A stretch of DNA of 64,000 bases from contig CAWGGJ010000003.1 in assembly GCA_963822175.1 (NCBI GenBank), positions 310,001 through 374,000 on the forward strand, read 5' to 3'. This DNA comes from FEB-25 sp963822175. Lineage in GTDB: Bacteria > Chloroflexota > Anaerolineae > Anaerolineales > UBA4823. Of the stretch, positions 36,711 to 46,034 are shown one piece after another (positions within the stretch are counted from its first letter, which is position 1; each line of letters begins with the position of its first letter). The notes beneath the pieces are model-generated. The model made no database searches. It saw nothing but the letters and a program-made list of their open reading frames with translations, and was not told the DNA's origin. The position numbers were made by a program, and so were the translations under genes.

Positions 36711-38384
36711 ATGAAAAAAATTGTTGTGTTTTGTGTAATGTTTCTAATAACGATTATCTTGTTTACAACCTCTGATGCATTCGCTCAGATGATAGCAAAA
36801 ATTCCGAAAGATTTTTCCCAAACAAACTCTCATATACACAATAGCTACAAGATTGTTAAGACAATTCCGACTTTTCAAAGATTGCAAGAGGCTGATCTAT
36901 CGGTAACAAAGTCTGACTTTCCAGACCCGATCAATTTTGGCGAGGTATTGACCTATACAATAAGGGTGACTAATAATGGTCCCGATAATGCTACAAATAT
37001 ATATTTTCTTGATTATCTACCTAATTCTGTTGTACTCAGTGCTTATCCTTACTGGTGTTATCCAGTGGATACAGAAGTGATTTGTAATGTAGGTACTTTG
37101 GTATATGATGATTTCGTTGACACAACAATTACGGTACTTACAGGTCTAGGTGGAATAATAACCAATACTGTTGAAGTGTTTGGGTCTGAATTTGATCCGA
37201 ACCCATACAACAATACTTTTAGTGAGGCGACTACAGTACTTACTCCCCAACCATCAACTGATTTGAATATTATTAAATGGGATAATCCTGATCCAGTAGT
37301 CACTAGGAGTGATTTGTATTATACACTACGGGTGACAAATCTCGGACCGTTTGATGCACATAATGTGGTGATTACTGATACCCTTCCCACTGGGGTTACT
37401 TATGTAATTGGGGATCCACGTTGTACAGAGAATAACGGGATAGTGACTTGTGGGATGGGAGATGTGATTCCTGGAGCTTATGATGATTTTACATGGTTAG
37501 TGACTGCACCTGATTTTACCGGAATGATCACCAACACAGCCACAGTAAAGGGAAATGAGTTAGATCCTAATCCTGATGATAACACCACCACAGCACAGAC
37601 TATGGTAATCAGCAATTCAAATTTGGGAATAAGTGCCACTGATTTCCCTGATCCAGTGCTTGCTGGTGACGTTTTGACTTACACGCTTTATATTGATAAT
37701 GCTGGTCCGGATGATGCCACTGGTGTATTTATAATGGATACCCTTCCAAGTGGCTCATCCTTTGTCGCAGCAAGTGTAGGATGTATTGATTAAATGGCAT
37801 TGTGACCTGTAATGTTGGTAATTTAGCGACGGGAGAAGTAAACTCATACATTGTCTTGATCACAGTTCCAAGTGAAATTGGAACGATCATGAACCTAGCT
37901 ACGATACAATTTGATGGTTTCGATCCCATACTCGATAATAATATTGACCAAGAATATTCTTCCGTAGTAGATACCACTGGTGATCTAAGATTTATCCATA
38001 ACTGATATTCCAGATCCAGTGCTTACTGGTAACTTTTTATCTTATTCAATTACCGTATATAACAACGGTCCTGGATATGTTCCAGATATTCTTGTATATG
38101 ATACTATGCCGCCTGGTGTTGTGTTTTATAGTGGATCTAATTGTGATTACTTTGGTTCACCTGATTTCAAGGTGATTTGTAATTCAGATGGTCTCGTCTC
38201 ACATCAGAGTGAATTGTTTAGCTTTGTTGTAATTACTCCTGACTACGCTGGAAAAATCACTAATACGGCATATGCAACTGGTTACGCCTATGATCCAAGA
38301 CCAGATAATAATATGGGAATAGCATATACCACCGTGGTTTATGAATTGCCTGCCAGTATCTATTTGCCGTTAGTTGTGCGTTAA
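36711..38384 (+). pseudogene. Secreted DUF11-repeat surface protein with two frameshifts
   Basis: An intended protein of about 557 residues with signal peptide (residues 1-25, ending D-A-F-A), four DUF11 repeats (each with a D-x-P-D-P-V/I ... T-N-N-G-P-type core, starting near 60, 183, 303 and 430) and the C-terminus Y-L-P-L-V-V-R. DUF11 domains are Ig-like beta sandwiches of cell-surface proteins. A 1-nt deletion near 37790 (C-I-D then stop) and a 1-nt insertion near 38002 cut the reading into three frames (stops at 37793 and 38005). The last part returns to the first frame. Start is well supported by GGAGGG. The gene is visibly AT-richer than its surroundings. Confidence 0.85.
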
Positions 38385-38497
38385 ATATTTACAAACTTCG
38401 CATACCTTACTGCATGATCGGGTGCAAAAATCATTTTCTGATCAGATGTATAAGAAATATTTAGTCGCTATACTGTGGGAGTGGGAGTAGGCAATCA

Positions 38498-39721
38498 TCA
38501 CTTCATGGTCAACGGCAAATAGAATTCAGGCGTATTGATGACTGTGATAACAAAGACCTTCTCAAAATAACCACCTACATAATATGTACTACGTACACGG
38601 ATAGAGTAACTCGACTTGGCCTCATAATTAAACACCCCTGATGTCAGTAATTTATCACCAACAATTGTAAATGAGCAATTATCTGGGTCTCCAATCCCTG
38701 GTACTAACGTATAGTTGAAAGTGTTGAATGAACCGCACATATCAAAATCTACTGAGCTAAAAATACCTATCTCCGTGTCAACCGGCATATTCTCTTTCAC
38801 GCTGTCATTAGTGAGCAAAATATCCGTTGGGCTTGGAAGGATAAAAATAGGTGTATCGGGATGGGGTTCGGTCAGGAATGGTACATATTCGATATAACCC
38901 GCTCTATTCAGGTCATCATTACGGTCGAGTATCATATCGTCTATCACATTTATATCTGTTGTTGACCAATAATTATTGATGGCGGTCATCTTTGCTGTGT
39001 CATGTCCGAGTTCTAATGATACTGCCACTCTATTAGTATTCAAAAAGCTGTTGCTCTCGACAATCATTTCGGAGGCGTCAGTTAAATTCCAGTTTTTGAT
39101 AAGTCCTTCAGTTGCAACAGGCGAATCAAGGGCAAAGAATACATTGTTTCGAATATTTGCATTCGCACCATCATGGATTCCAATAGAAATAAAATGATTG
39201 CTTATATTATTGTCTAAATAGAAAGTATTGCATTCGATATAAGCTGACAATGGATACCATATATACATATAATCTTGCGGAGTCCAGAGATGTGAATTTG
39301 TAAGAGCAAGACTGCCGTAACTGGCTACTGGTTCGTAGATACTTCCACAATGAACCTCTGCATAGCGAATTTCTATTACGAAAGGTGTGTAAGAGGAACC
39401 ACCTTCACCTGGCTTGATATGAGTTTGAACGAATTGAATATAGTGCTCTGGTGTACCAACCGCATGAAGCGTCCCCTACGTTTCTATGGCGAGCCCAGTA
39501 CCGTAAACAACCACATCCGGTTCGATTGTCAGGGTGGCTGGTGTGTCAATCTGAACATCAGAAATCAAATTATAGGGTGAGTTTGCCACTGTCCATGTGG
39601 TATCAGTCGAGATAATGCCACCTACATCTGTGTCAGTTTGATTATCTTTAGCAGTCACTTCGCTATTGATTGCTAGTAGTAACAGGATTGATAAAGTCAT
39701 AATTAATACGTGCTTTTTCAT
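38498..39721 (-). pseudogene. Secreted beta-helix/cadherin-like surface protein, interrupted by one TAG
   Basis: One 408-codon frame with a single in-frame TAG at codon 82 (39476-39478). The N-terminus has a signal peptide (about residues 1-24) and the start of a parallel beta-helix (I-S-T-D-T-T-W near 37). After the stop, the same frame continues with G-T-L-H-A-V-G, beta-helix repeats rich in Asn (to about 280), a cadherin-like domain (P-T-D-I-L-L-T-N-D-S to I-T-V-I-N) and the C-terminus Y-L-P-L-T-M-K. A one-base change such as CAG to TAG would explain the break. AAAGGA precedes the ATG. It converges with the DUF11 gene. Confidence 0.85.
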
Positions 39722-40078
39722 TTCTTTGTCCTTTCCACAACTACCTGAACTGAATAAAGATTGGATCCATTTTAGTTGAGAATTATCAACCGGTATTTAT
39801 TGGTTATGCAAACCGTATTTCAATTACAATGGTCTACACCGCATCAACAGATGGCGTGGATGAACAGGATGCAAGTAAAATCGATAAGAGAACCAGGCAA
39901 ACTAGTGATCTCATATTCTCCTCCTCTCATTAATTTTATAATTTGTTTATACAATTGGTTGATCAATTGATTACACTAGATTTGATATTCCCCCAGCTAT
40001 TCATCTATTCCTAAGCCAGGGTTGAGCAAGAGGAGGAAAACAGTATAATTAAGCTAATCAAATCCAGGAGGCCTATCC
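39722..40078. other. Gap at the right edge of the accessory island
   Basis: 357 bp, AT-rich in the left two thirds, with no gene recognised. It holds the short palindrome TTGATCAA and, at the right end, two purine-rich tracts (GAGGAGGAAAA and AGGAGG); the second is the ribosome binding site of the next gene. Base composition shifts to a clearly GC-richer state at the start of that gene. Confidence 0.45.
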
Positions 40079-40921
40079 ATGGAAATATCCCTTACTGACG
40101 AACGTGCCTATACTTACAACGCTCAATTCACACCAGACGTTGCCCGCGACCGTGTGGAGCAGAAAAAGGTGCAGCTCATGGCAGGCACGATGGGCTCATT
40201 ATTTGGGCAGATCAAGCCGGAGGATGTCAAGTTCATTGGGATGGAGAACCGGTTGGAGCCCTGCTGGTTGGTGACGATCTCCAGCCGGACCGTGTACGAC
40301 CGCGCACGCAGATACACCGTCCCGGTGAGCGGGGTGGAAGTGAACTCAGTCAGTGTATTGGGACAAGAATTGCCGGTGGATATTAAAGACAAACTCAGCT
40401 CATTTTCAATGGATGCGATCGAGCACTGCCAGCAGAGCATGCGCATCAGCCGCGCCTTCCTGGGCATGCAAGGTGCACCGACTGACCCAGAGAAATACAA
40501 CCCATTCGCCAAGACCCTCATCCCAGACTTGAACACTTTCGCACCCGAAGGTGTTCTTGTGGTGCTACCGCAATTGCGAGCGACAGCGGTCGCCCGCCAG
40601 GTGATCGGGGAGGTACTCCGCCCGGTGCAAAACGCCCACACCATCCACGAAGAACGGGTGGACGTGGAAACCCTGGACCTGAATTTCCTGCCGGTGTATG
40701 CCTTCGAATATGAAAGGATCAGCAAAAGTAAGCGGACTGTGATCGAGTTCAACGCCCTGACGGGCGAGATCAACAGCGGGGGCTCGAAGCTACAGGATCA
40801 GTTCAAGGGGATTGTCACCCGAGACCTGATCTTCGACGTCACCGCGGATGCAGTCGGCATGCTCGTCCCCGGAGGCTCGATCGCGGTCAAGCTGGTCAAG
40901 GCGGTGGTTGATCAAAAATAA
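40079..40921 (+). CDS. Unrecognised 280-residue protein
   Basis: An intact cytoplasmic-looking protein of 280 residues that I cannot assign to a family. No signal peptide or clear membrane helix is seen; the C-terminal 30 residues (D-A-V-G-M-L-V-P-G-G-S-I-A-V-K-L-V) are moderately hydrophobic. Alternating strands in the first 110 residues are followed by a helical middle with Q-Q-S-M-R-I-S-R and a second beta-rich part. AGGAGG precedes the ATG. The gene is notably GC-richer than the island to its left, and its codons look well used, so it is probably expressed. It stands alone, with acyl-CoA dehydrogenase converging from the right. Confidence 0.7.
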   Translation: MEISLTDERAYTYNAQFTPDVARDRVEQKKVQLMAGTMGSLFGQIKPEDVKFIGMENRLEPCWLVTISSRTVYDRARRYTVPVSGVEVNSVSVLGQELPVDIKDKLSSFSMDAIEHCQQSMRISRAFLGMQGAPTDPEKYNPFAKTLIPDLNTFAPEGVLVVLPQLRATAVARQVIGEVLRPVQNAHTIHEERVDVETLDLNFLPVYAFEYERISKSKRTVIEFNALTGEINSGGSKLQDQFKGIVTRDLIFDVTADAVGMLVPGGSIAVKLVKAVVDQK

Positions 40922-40952
40922 AGTATTTGTGTAGTCTGTCTCCGAGACGAAT

Positions 40953-42158
40953 TTACTGCCAGGCCTCCGCATCATAGGCGGGCAGCTCGCAACGTAAAGA
41001 TGTATCCTCCCTGAACCCTAATGCATAGCCTGCCTGCATCAGCTGGTGTATTTCGCTGGTTCCTTCATAAATAATCGCTCCACGCGAATTCCGCAAGAAC
41101 CGCTCGACATCATACTCATCACTGTACCCATAAGCCCCATGAATTTGAATTGCTTCCGAGGCAGCATTGAACGATTCATCTGTGGCAAACCATTTCGCTA
41201 ACGATGTCTCCCGTGTGTTGCGCAGACCCTGATTTTTCATCCATCCAGCTCTCAGGTATAACAAACGTGCCATCTCATAGGATTGCACCATTTTTGCAAT
41301 CTTCTGTTGAACGAGCTGGAACTTGGCTATCTCTCGCCCGAAGGCTTTCCGGTCTTTGGAGTACTTAATGCTGGCTTCCAGGCTGGCGCGGATAAGACCT
41401 GTTGCGCCTGATGCGACCGTATAACGACCATTATCCAGGCACGACATGGCAATTTTAAACCCTTCTCCTTCTTCCCCAATCCGCTGGTCAGCAGGTATGC
41501 GCACATCCTGGAAATTTATCCAACCGGTAGAACCAGCACGCATACCTAATTTGCCATGTAAGTCACCTGTTGTTACCCCGGGTTGATCTAGTTCAACAAT
41601 GAAGGCCGATAAGCCTTCGTGGGGATCACCAGCCTTGGGGTTGGTCCTGCCCACCCATAAACAATTGTGCGCCTTGGTCGCCAGGGAGATCCACATTTTT
41701 TCGCCATTCAAAATATACTCATTACCTTCACGCCGCGCCGTGCTCACCATCGCGGCCACGTCCGAGCCTGCACCGGGCTCGGTTAATCCAAAACAGGCGA
41801 TTTTTTCACCCTTTGCCTGGGGTACCAAAAATCGCTCCTTTTGTTCCTCAGTTCCCCATTGTAGTAATCCCATGCTGTTGAGGCCAACATGCACCGATAA
41901 TACGACCCTCAAAGTGCTGTCCACTACTTCCAGCTCCTCACAGGCTAAGCCAAGCGAGATGTAATCCATCCCCTGGCCACCGTAACGTACAGGCAGGCAG
42001 ATACCCAGGATGCCCAATTTCCCCATGCGGGGCAGGATAAATGGAGCCATCTCTTGAGCCCGGTCGGAATCTTTGATGATCGGAGCAACTTCCGTTTCAG
42101 CAAAATCTCGCACCATCTGTTGAACCATTCGGTGTTCATCTGTCAATGCAAAATCCAT
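40953..42158 (-). CDS. Acyl-CoA dehydrogenase
   Basis: A 401-residue FAD-dependent acyl-CoA dehydrogenase that introduces a trans-2 double bond in acyl-CoA. FAD-binding signatures are present: F-G-L-T-E-P-G-A-G-S-D near residue 125 and the C-terminal R-D/N-S-R-G region. The catalytic base is the Glu of Y-E-G-T-S-E-I-H near 366, the position used by short-chain and glutaryl-CoA dehydrogenases. ATG 42158 with GGAGG before it is preferred over 42200. No ETF or other beta-oxidation gene is adjacent, so the substrate and electron acceptor are not indicated. Confidence 0.9.
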   Translation of the reverse strand: MDFALTDEHRMVQQMVRDFAETEVAPIIKDSDRAQEMAPFILPRMGKLGILGICLPVRYGGQGMDYISLGLACEELEVVDSTLRVVLSVHVGLNSMGLLQWGTEEQKERFLVPQAKGEKIACFGLTEPGAGSDVAAMVSTARREGNEYILNGEKMWISLATKAHNCLWVGRTNPKAGDPHEGLSAFIVELDQPGVTTGDLHGKLGMRAGSTGWINFQDVRIPADQRIGEEGEGFKIAMSCLDNGRYTVASGATGLIRASLEASIKYSKDRKAFGREIAKFQLVQQKIAKMVQSYEMARLLYLRAGWMKNQGLRNTRETSLAKWFATDESFNAASEAIQIHGAYGYSDEYDVERFLRNSRGAIIYEGTSEIHQLMQAGYALGFREDTSLRCELPAYDAEAWQ

Positions 42159-42314
42159 AATAAAACCTCCGCTGAGTATATTTTCTACATTATAAATCAA
42201 GCATCCTGGATATTTTCAATTTTCTTGGTTGATAGATATATTACCTTTATCAAACTTGCTTTGCCAGTGATATTGGTCATTATTTCGTATCCTTTTGCAA
42301 TATAATCAGCACAG

Positions 42315-43754
42315 GTGAACAAAGAATCCGCTCTCAATTATATTCGTATCCTTCTTGTCAGCCTTTTTATTGCTTTTTTAGGACTCGGACCGCACTCATA
42401 TACAGCCGGGAAGCTCCTGGTAAGTGCGTACCAGTCTATCATCTCAGGAGATCTTCTGGTTGCTTCGCAGAGCCTCGCTGAGGCTGGAGAATTCTTCCCC
42501 TGGAGATATGATTTAAATCTGAATGCAGGAAAGCTGGCTTTTAAGGCCGGAGACCCCCAATCAGCAATCCAATTTCTGGAACGGCCAGGCACGATCTCCC
42601 ATCTCACCACTGACGAAACGATCTTGTTGGGAGACGCCTATAACCAACGCGGTGACGATTTAATGGCTGAAGCGATCTGGAAGCGGGTCGCAGAAATGGA
42701 TGATTCGAGCCCGGTTAACGAACGCCTGGCGAACCTTTATCTACTCCGTAAGGATTATAAATCTGCAATTGATTATCTATTAAAACTTGTGTTCCTTAAT
42801 CCATCAGATATTAGCCTGTATAATCAGATCGGCAGCCTTTACGCCGCCACCGACCCTCTCAAGGCTTTACCCTTTTTGATTCAGTCAGCTGAGGTAGACC
42901 CGACGAATGCTACCCAGGCAAAAGAGCTGCACGATAAAATTAAAACAGCCAATCTCTTTGACGAGCCTGCCTATACTTTTCTTATCTCTGGACGGCAGCT
43001 AGCAAATTCTGGTAATTGGGAGCTGGCTGCTGAAGCCTTCCGCCAGGCAACGGTGCTTAAACCCGGTTACGCTGAAGCCTGGGCATTATTGGGACAGTCT
43101 CTCCAAGAAATATCAACCAAAGAAAGTGGTGCGGATCCTGATGAAGGGTATCCTGAGTTAGCACATGCATTACAATTGGATCCCAATTCTATACTTGCCA
43201 ACAGCCTGATGGGTCTTTTTTGGGAGCGTAAACAGGAGTATTCCCAGGCACAGATTTATCTGGAGCATGCCATCGCAGCAAATCCCAATGACCCCTATAT
43301 GTATTCCGCCCTTGGAAATATCCTGGCTAAAGCTGGTAACCTGCCAGATGCACAGGCTGCCTATGAGGTTGCCATCCAGCATGCCCCGGAAGATCCTCGC
43401 TTCTATCGACTACTGGCTGAATTTGCCATGCAAAATCATATCCAGATCCGTGAGATTGCTTTACCAGCAGCCAGGCAGGCTGTCACGCTCGATGCTGGAG
43501 ATGCCAACTCTCTGGATGTGATGGCCCAGGTGATGTTAATGTTGCAGGATTATTACTCAGCCGAACGCTTTGCTCTTAACGCCTTACAAGCTGACCCCGG
43601 GTACACTCAAGCATATCTTCACCTGGGTATGGCATACATCTTTCTCGGAGAGACTGAGCTTGCGAAACAATGGCTTAACCAGGTTTCATCGATCAATCCA
43701 AATTCATGGGAGGCTTCTCAGGCTGAACGGATGTTGGAATATTACTTTCCATAG
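42315..43754 (+). CDS. Membrane-anchored TPR-repeat protein
   Basis: A 479-residue protein with an N-terminal hydrophobic segment (about 10-32) followed by roughly ten tetratricopeptide repeats, visible as regular A-x3-Y/L-x3-L-x4-P spacing, with the best-defined units at about 225-260, 305-340, 340-372 and 405-450. TPR proteins are scaffolds for protein contacts; no partner is indicated. The start is GTG at 42315 with a weak ribosome binding site. It is divergent from the acyl-CoA dehydrogenase gene. Confidence 0.8.
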   Translation: MNKESALNYIRILLVSLFIAFLGLGPHSYTAGKLLVSAYQSIISGDLLVASQSLAEAGEFFPWRYDLNLNAGKLAFKAGDPQSAIQFLERPGTISHLTTDETILLGDAYNQRGDDLMAEAIWKRVAEMDDSSPVNERLANLYLLRKDYKSAIDYLLKLVFLNPSDISLYNQIGSLYAATDPLKALPFLIQSAEVDPTNATQAKELHDKIKTANLFDEPAYTFLISGRQLANSGNWELAAEAFRQATVLKPGYAEAWALLGQSLQEISTKESGADPDEGYPELAHALQLDPNSILANSLMGLFWERKQEYSQAQIYLEHAIAANPNDPYMYSALGNILAKAGNLPDAQAAYEVAIQHAPEDPRFYRLLAEFAMQNHIQIREIALPAARQAVTLDAGDANSLDVMAQVMLMLQDYYSAERFALNALQADPGYTQAYLHLGMAYIFLGETELAKQWLNQVSSINPNSWEASQAERMLEYYFP

Positions 43755-43912
43755 CAATAAATCCTGAGTATAAAACCTCTATACATGATGCAAGATACAA
43801 ATCCGATGGAATTTATTACTATCTGTGAATAAATTGCTTCTTATCAATATTCAACATGCAGATTATGTAAATGGTAAAATCCAATTCATATCAAATCGTC
43901 AGGAGTAGCTAT

Positions 43913-44554
43913 ATGAAATCACCGCGTCTTATTTTGATTGGCCTCTTGTTAGCCTTATCCAGTCTGGCTTGTTTTAGCGTGGGGACACAAAGCACACCCA
44001 GTGATGTCCTCTTCTCAGATGATTTCTCCACAACGGACAATAAATGGGACCAGGCAACTGACCCCGCCAGAACCACCGATTATTACAACAACGCATACCG
44101 CATCACCGTCAACGATACCTATAGTGACGCATGGGCTAACCCCGGCAAGGAGAATTTCACCGATGTTCACATTGAGGTGGATGCCACCAAGAATGGTGGA
44201 CCTGATGATAATGACTTTGGTGTTATCTGTCGCTACATTGATGAAAATCAGTTTTACTATGGCGTGGTCAGCAGTGATGGATATTACGGTATCATGAAAA
44301 TGACATCCAATGGCGGAAATCCCATCGGACAGGACACCTTGCTCGAAAACGACAAAATTATCCAGGGCACAGGCACAAACCGGATTCGCTTTGACTGTGT
44401 TGGCTCCATCCTCACTCTGTATGTCAATGGCAATCAGCTGGCTCAACAAACCGATCCTGACTACACCACGGGCAACGTTGGTTTAATCAGCGGTACATTT
44501 GCCACAGGTGGTGTAGACATCCTTTTTGACAATTTCTATGTTTACAAGCCATAA
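43913..44554 (+). CDS. Lipoprotein with a concanavalin/LamG-like domain
   Basis: A 213-residue lipoprotein. The signal peptide ends in a lipobox, L-S-S-L-A-C, with the modified Cys near residue 20. The mature protein is one beta-rich domain with the pattern F-S-D-D-F-S ... W near 35-48 and a C-terminal G-x-V-G-L-I-S-G ... V-D-I-L-F-D-N-F segment, typical of DUF1080/LamG-like jelly rolls that bind carbohydrate or calcium. ATG 43913 is chosen because AGGAG precedes it and the signal peptide starts there; an in-frame ATG at 43871 would spoil the signal. Probably surface-exposed; ligand unknown. Confidence 0.8.
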   Translation: MKSPRLILIGLLLALSSLACFSVGTQSTPSDVLFSDDFSTTDNKWDQATDPARTTDYYNNAYRITVNDTYSDAWANPGKENFTDVHIEVDATKNGGPDDNDFGVICRYIDENQFYYGVVSSDGYYGIMKMTSNGGNPIGQDTLLENDKIIQGTGTNRIRFDCVGSILTLYVNGNQLAQQTDPDYTTGNVGLISGTFATGGVDILFDNFYVYKP

Positions 44555-44673
44555 TATGATCTAGTGGATCTTCCCGCGCACTAAAGGGTGTTACAAGCCA
44601 GGATATCTGACCATGATGCACGCAACGCCCAGTAGTGAGCATTCTTGTCTTTGAAAGGACCTAGCTACGGAGT

Positions 44674-45864
44674 ATGAAGGTTTATTTGGATATGGTCGGC
44701 TGCCGCCTGAACCAGAGCGAGCTTGAGAGCTATGCGCGTCAATTCCGGTTAGCTGGCCATACCCTCACTTCTGAAGTTGAAACAGCTGACCTGGTTGTGA
44801 TTAACACCTGCACGGTGACTGCAGCTGCTGCATCAGACTCGCGCCAAAAAATTCGCCATGCTTCCCATGCTGGCGCCAGTCAGATCGTTGTCACTGGCTG
44901 CTGGGCAACACTAAACAAACCTGAGATCGTTGACCTTCCAGGAGTCAGCCACCTGGTTGGCAACCAGGAGAAAGACATTCTCGTTCCTATCGTACTCGGC
45001 CTGCCGATCCAGCAATTTGACCACCTTTCTATTCAACGGGAACCGATCCCCGGCTCCCGCCTACGGACGCGGGCTTTTATCAAAGTCCAGGATGGCTGTG
45101 ATAACCATTGCACCTATTGCATCACCACCATTGCCCGCGGGTCAGGCAGGAGTCGAAGGATCCAGGATGTGCTTCAAGACATTCAATCTGCCCTGGATGG
45201 TGGCACCCAGGAGATCGTCCTGACTGGGGTTCACCTGGGTTCATGGGGATATGATTTTGAAAAACCCTCACACCTTGAGGAGCTCGTAAAAGCCATCCTA
45301 AAAGATACGGATACACCTAGATTAAGATTATCCTCACTTGAGCCCTGGGATATTTCGCCCTCTTTCTTTGAATTATGGCAGTCTCCACGTTTATGTCGTC
45401 AATTACACCTGCCCTTGCAATCAGGATGTGAGGTTACATTGAAAAGAATGGGGCGTAAGATCACCCCGCATTCCTATGCAGGTTTGCTGAAGCAGGCCCG
45501 AAATGTCATTCCAGGTGTATCTATTACCACTGATATCATCACCGGGTTCCCTGGAGAAACGGAGCAAGAATTTATTGAAAGTGCATCCTTTATACAGGAT
45601 ATGGATTTTGCCCGGGGTCATGTTTTTACCTATTCAGCCAGGCCGGGCACCGCTGCTGCAGTTTTTCCTGGCCAGATACCAAACAATATATCCAAACAGC
45701 GCAGTGCTCGGATACGTGAAATTATAAGGAATAGTTCATCAAAATATTTGGAAAAGCACATTGGCCAGAACTTATCTGTGCTCTGGGAAAAAGCCTCACC
45801 CCTGGTTGATGGACAATGGGAGCTGAGCGGTTTATCCGATAACTACCTGCCGCGTGCGCTCTAA
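44674..45864 (+). CDS. mtaB: tRNA t6A37 methylthiotransferase MtaB, frameshifted at 3' end
   Basis: MtaB is a radical SAM enzyme that adds a methylthio group to t6A37, giving ms2t6A. The UPF0004 domain (about 1-115) has its cluster Cys residues at the expected places (C11, C47, C81). The radical SAM motif C-D-N-H-C-T-Y-C lies near residues 146-153. The reading ends early with N-Y-L-P-R-A-L-stop. One extra C at 45850-45851 explains this: in the next frame the text continues V-R-S-N-S-S-S-P-C-H to 45955, the usual C-terminus. The catalytic domains are complete, but the last beta strands are lost unless this is a sequencing error. Confidence 0.88.
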   Translation: MKVYLDMVGCRLNQSELESYARQFRLAGHTLTSEVETADLVVINTCTVTAAAASDSRQKIRHASHAGASQIVVTGCWATLNKPEIVDLPGVSHLVGNQEKDILVPIVLGLPIQQFDHLSIQREPIPGSRLRTRAFIKVQDGCDNHCTYCITTIARGSGRSRRIQDVLQDIQSALDGGTQEIVLTGVHLGSWGYDFEKPSHLEELVKAILKDTDTPRLRLSSLEPWDISPSFFELWQSPRLCRQLHLPLQSGCEVTLKRMGRKITPHSYAGLLKQARNVIPGVSITTDIITGFPGETEQEFIESASFIQDMDFARGHVFTYSARPGTAAAVFPGQIPNNISKQRSARIREIIRNSSSKYLEKHIGQNLSVLWEKASPLVDGQWELSGLSDNYLPRAL

Positions 45865-45955
45865 CTCTTCTTCACCCTGCCATAACCAAATCATGGTTGT
45901 AAATATCACTGGAGTGGTGCATGGGGAATTATTAGGCGAAATCACTCATCAGTAA
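45852..45955 (+). other. Out-of-frame C-terminal part of mtaB
   Basis: The second frame reads V-R-S-N-S-S-S-P-C-H-N-Q-I-M-V-V-N, then I-T-G-V-V-H-G-E-L-L-G-E-I and stop at 45953-45955. This matches the expected end of an MtaB/TRAM-like domain in length and character. The total from 44674 to 45955 is 1282 bases, one more than a multiple of three, as expected for a single-base insertion. Confidence 0.75.
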
Positions 45956-46034
45956 TCCCAATAAATACAGCAGCAAGATACGTTATAATCACTTAATCAT
46001 TTTGATGATCGATACCTAAGAAAGTACAGCTCCC

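Noticed and set aside
38361..38524. The shared C-terminal motif as a sortase signal served by the sortase at 17972
   Set aside because: There is no LPXTG-like Thr-Gly, no following membrane helix and the motif sits at the very end of the chain.
35938..39478. General recoding of TAG (amber readthrough), suggested by in-frame TAG in both the HEPN and beta-helix genes
   Set aside because: The HEPN gene also has two frameshifts and is plainly dead, and no suppressor tRNA or recoding machinery is visible. Ordinary decay explains both.
39722..40078. Intact tRNA-Val as the partner of the 3' fragment
   Set aside because: No tRNA-like cloverleaf was seen here or in other gaps to the right, so the second end of the supposed element is not located.
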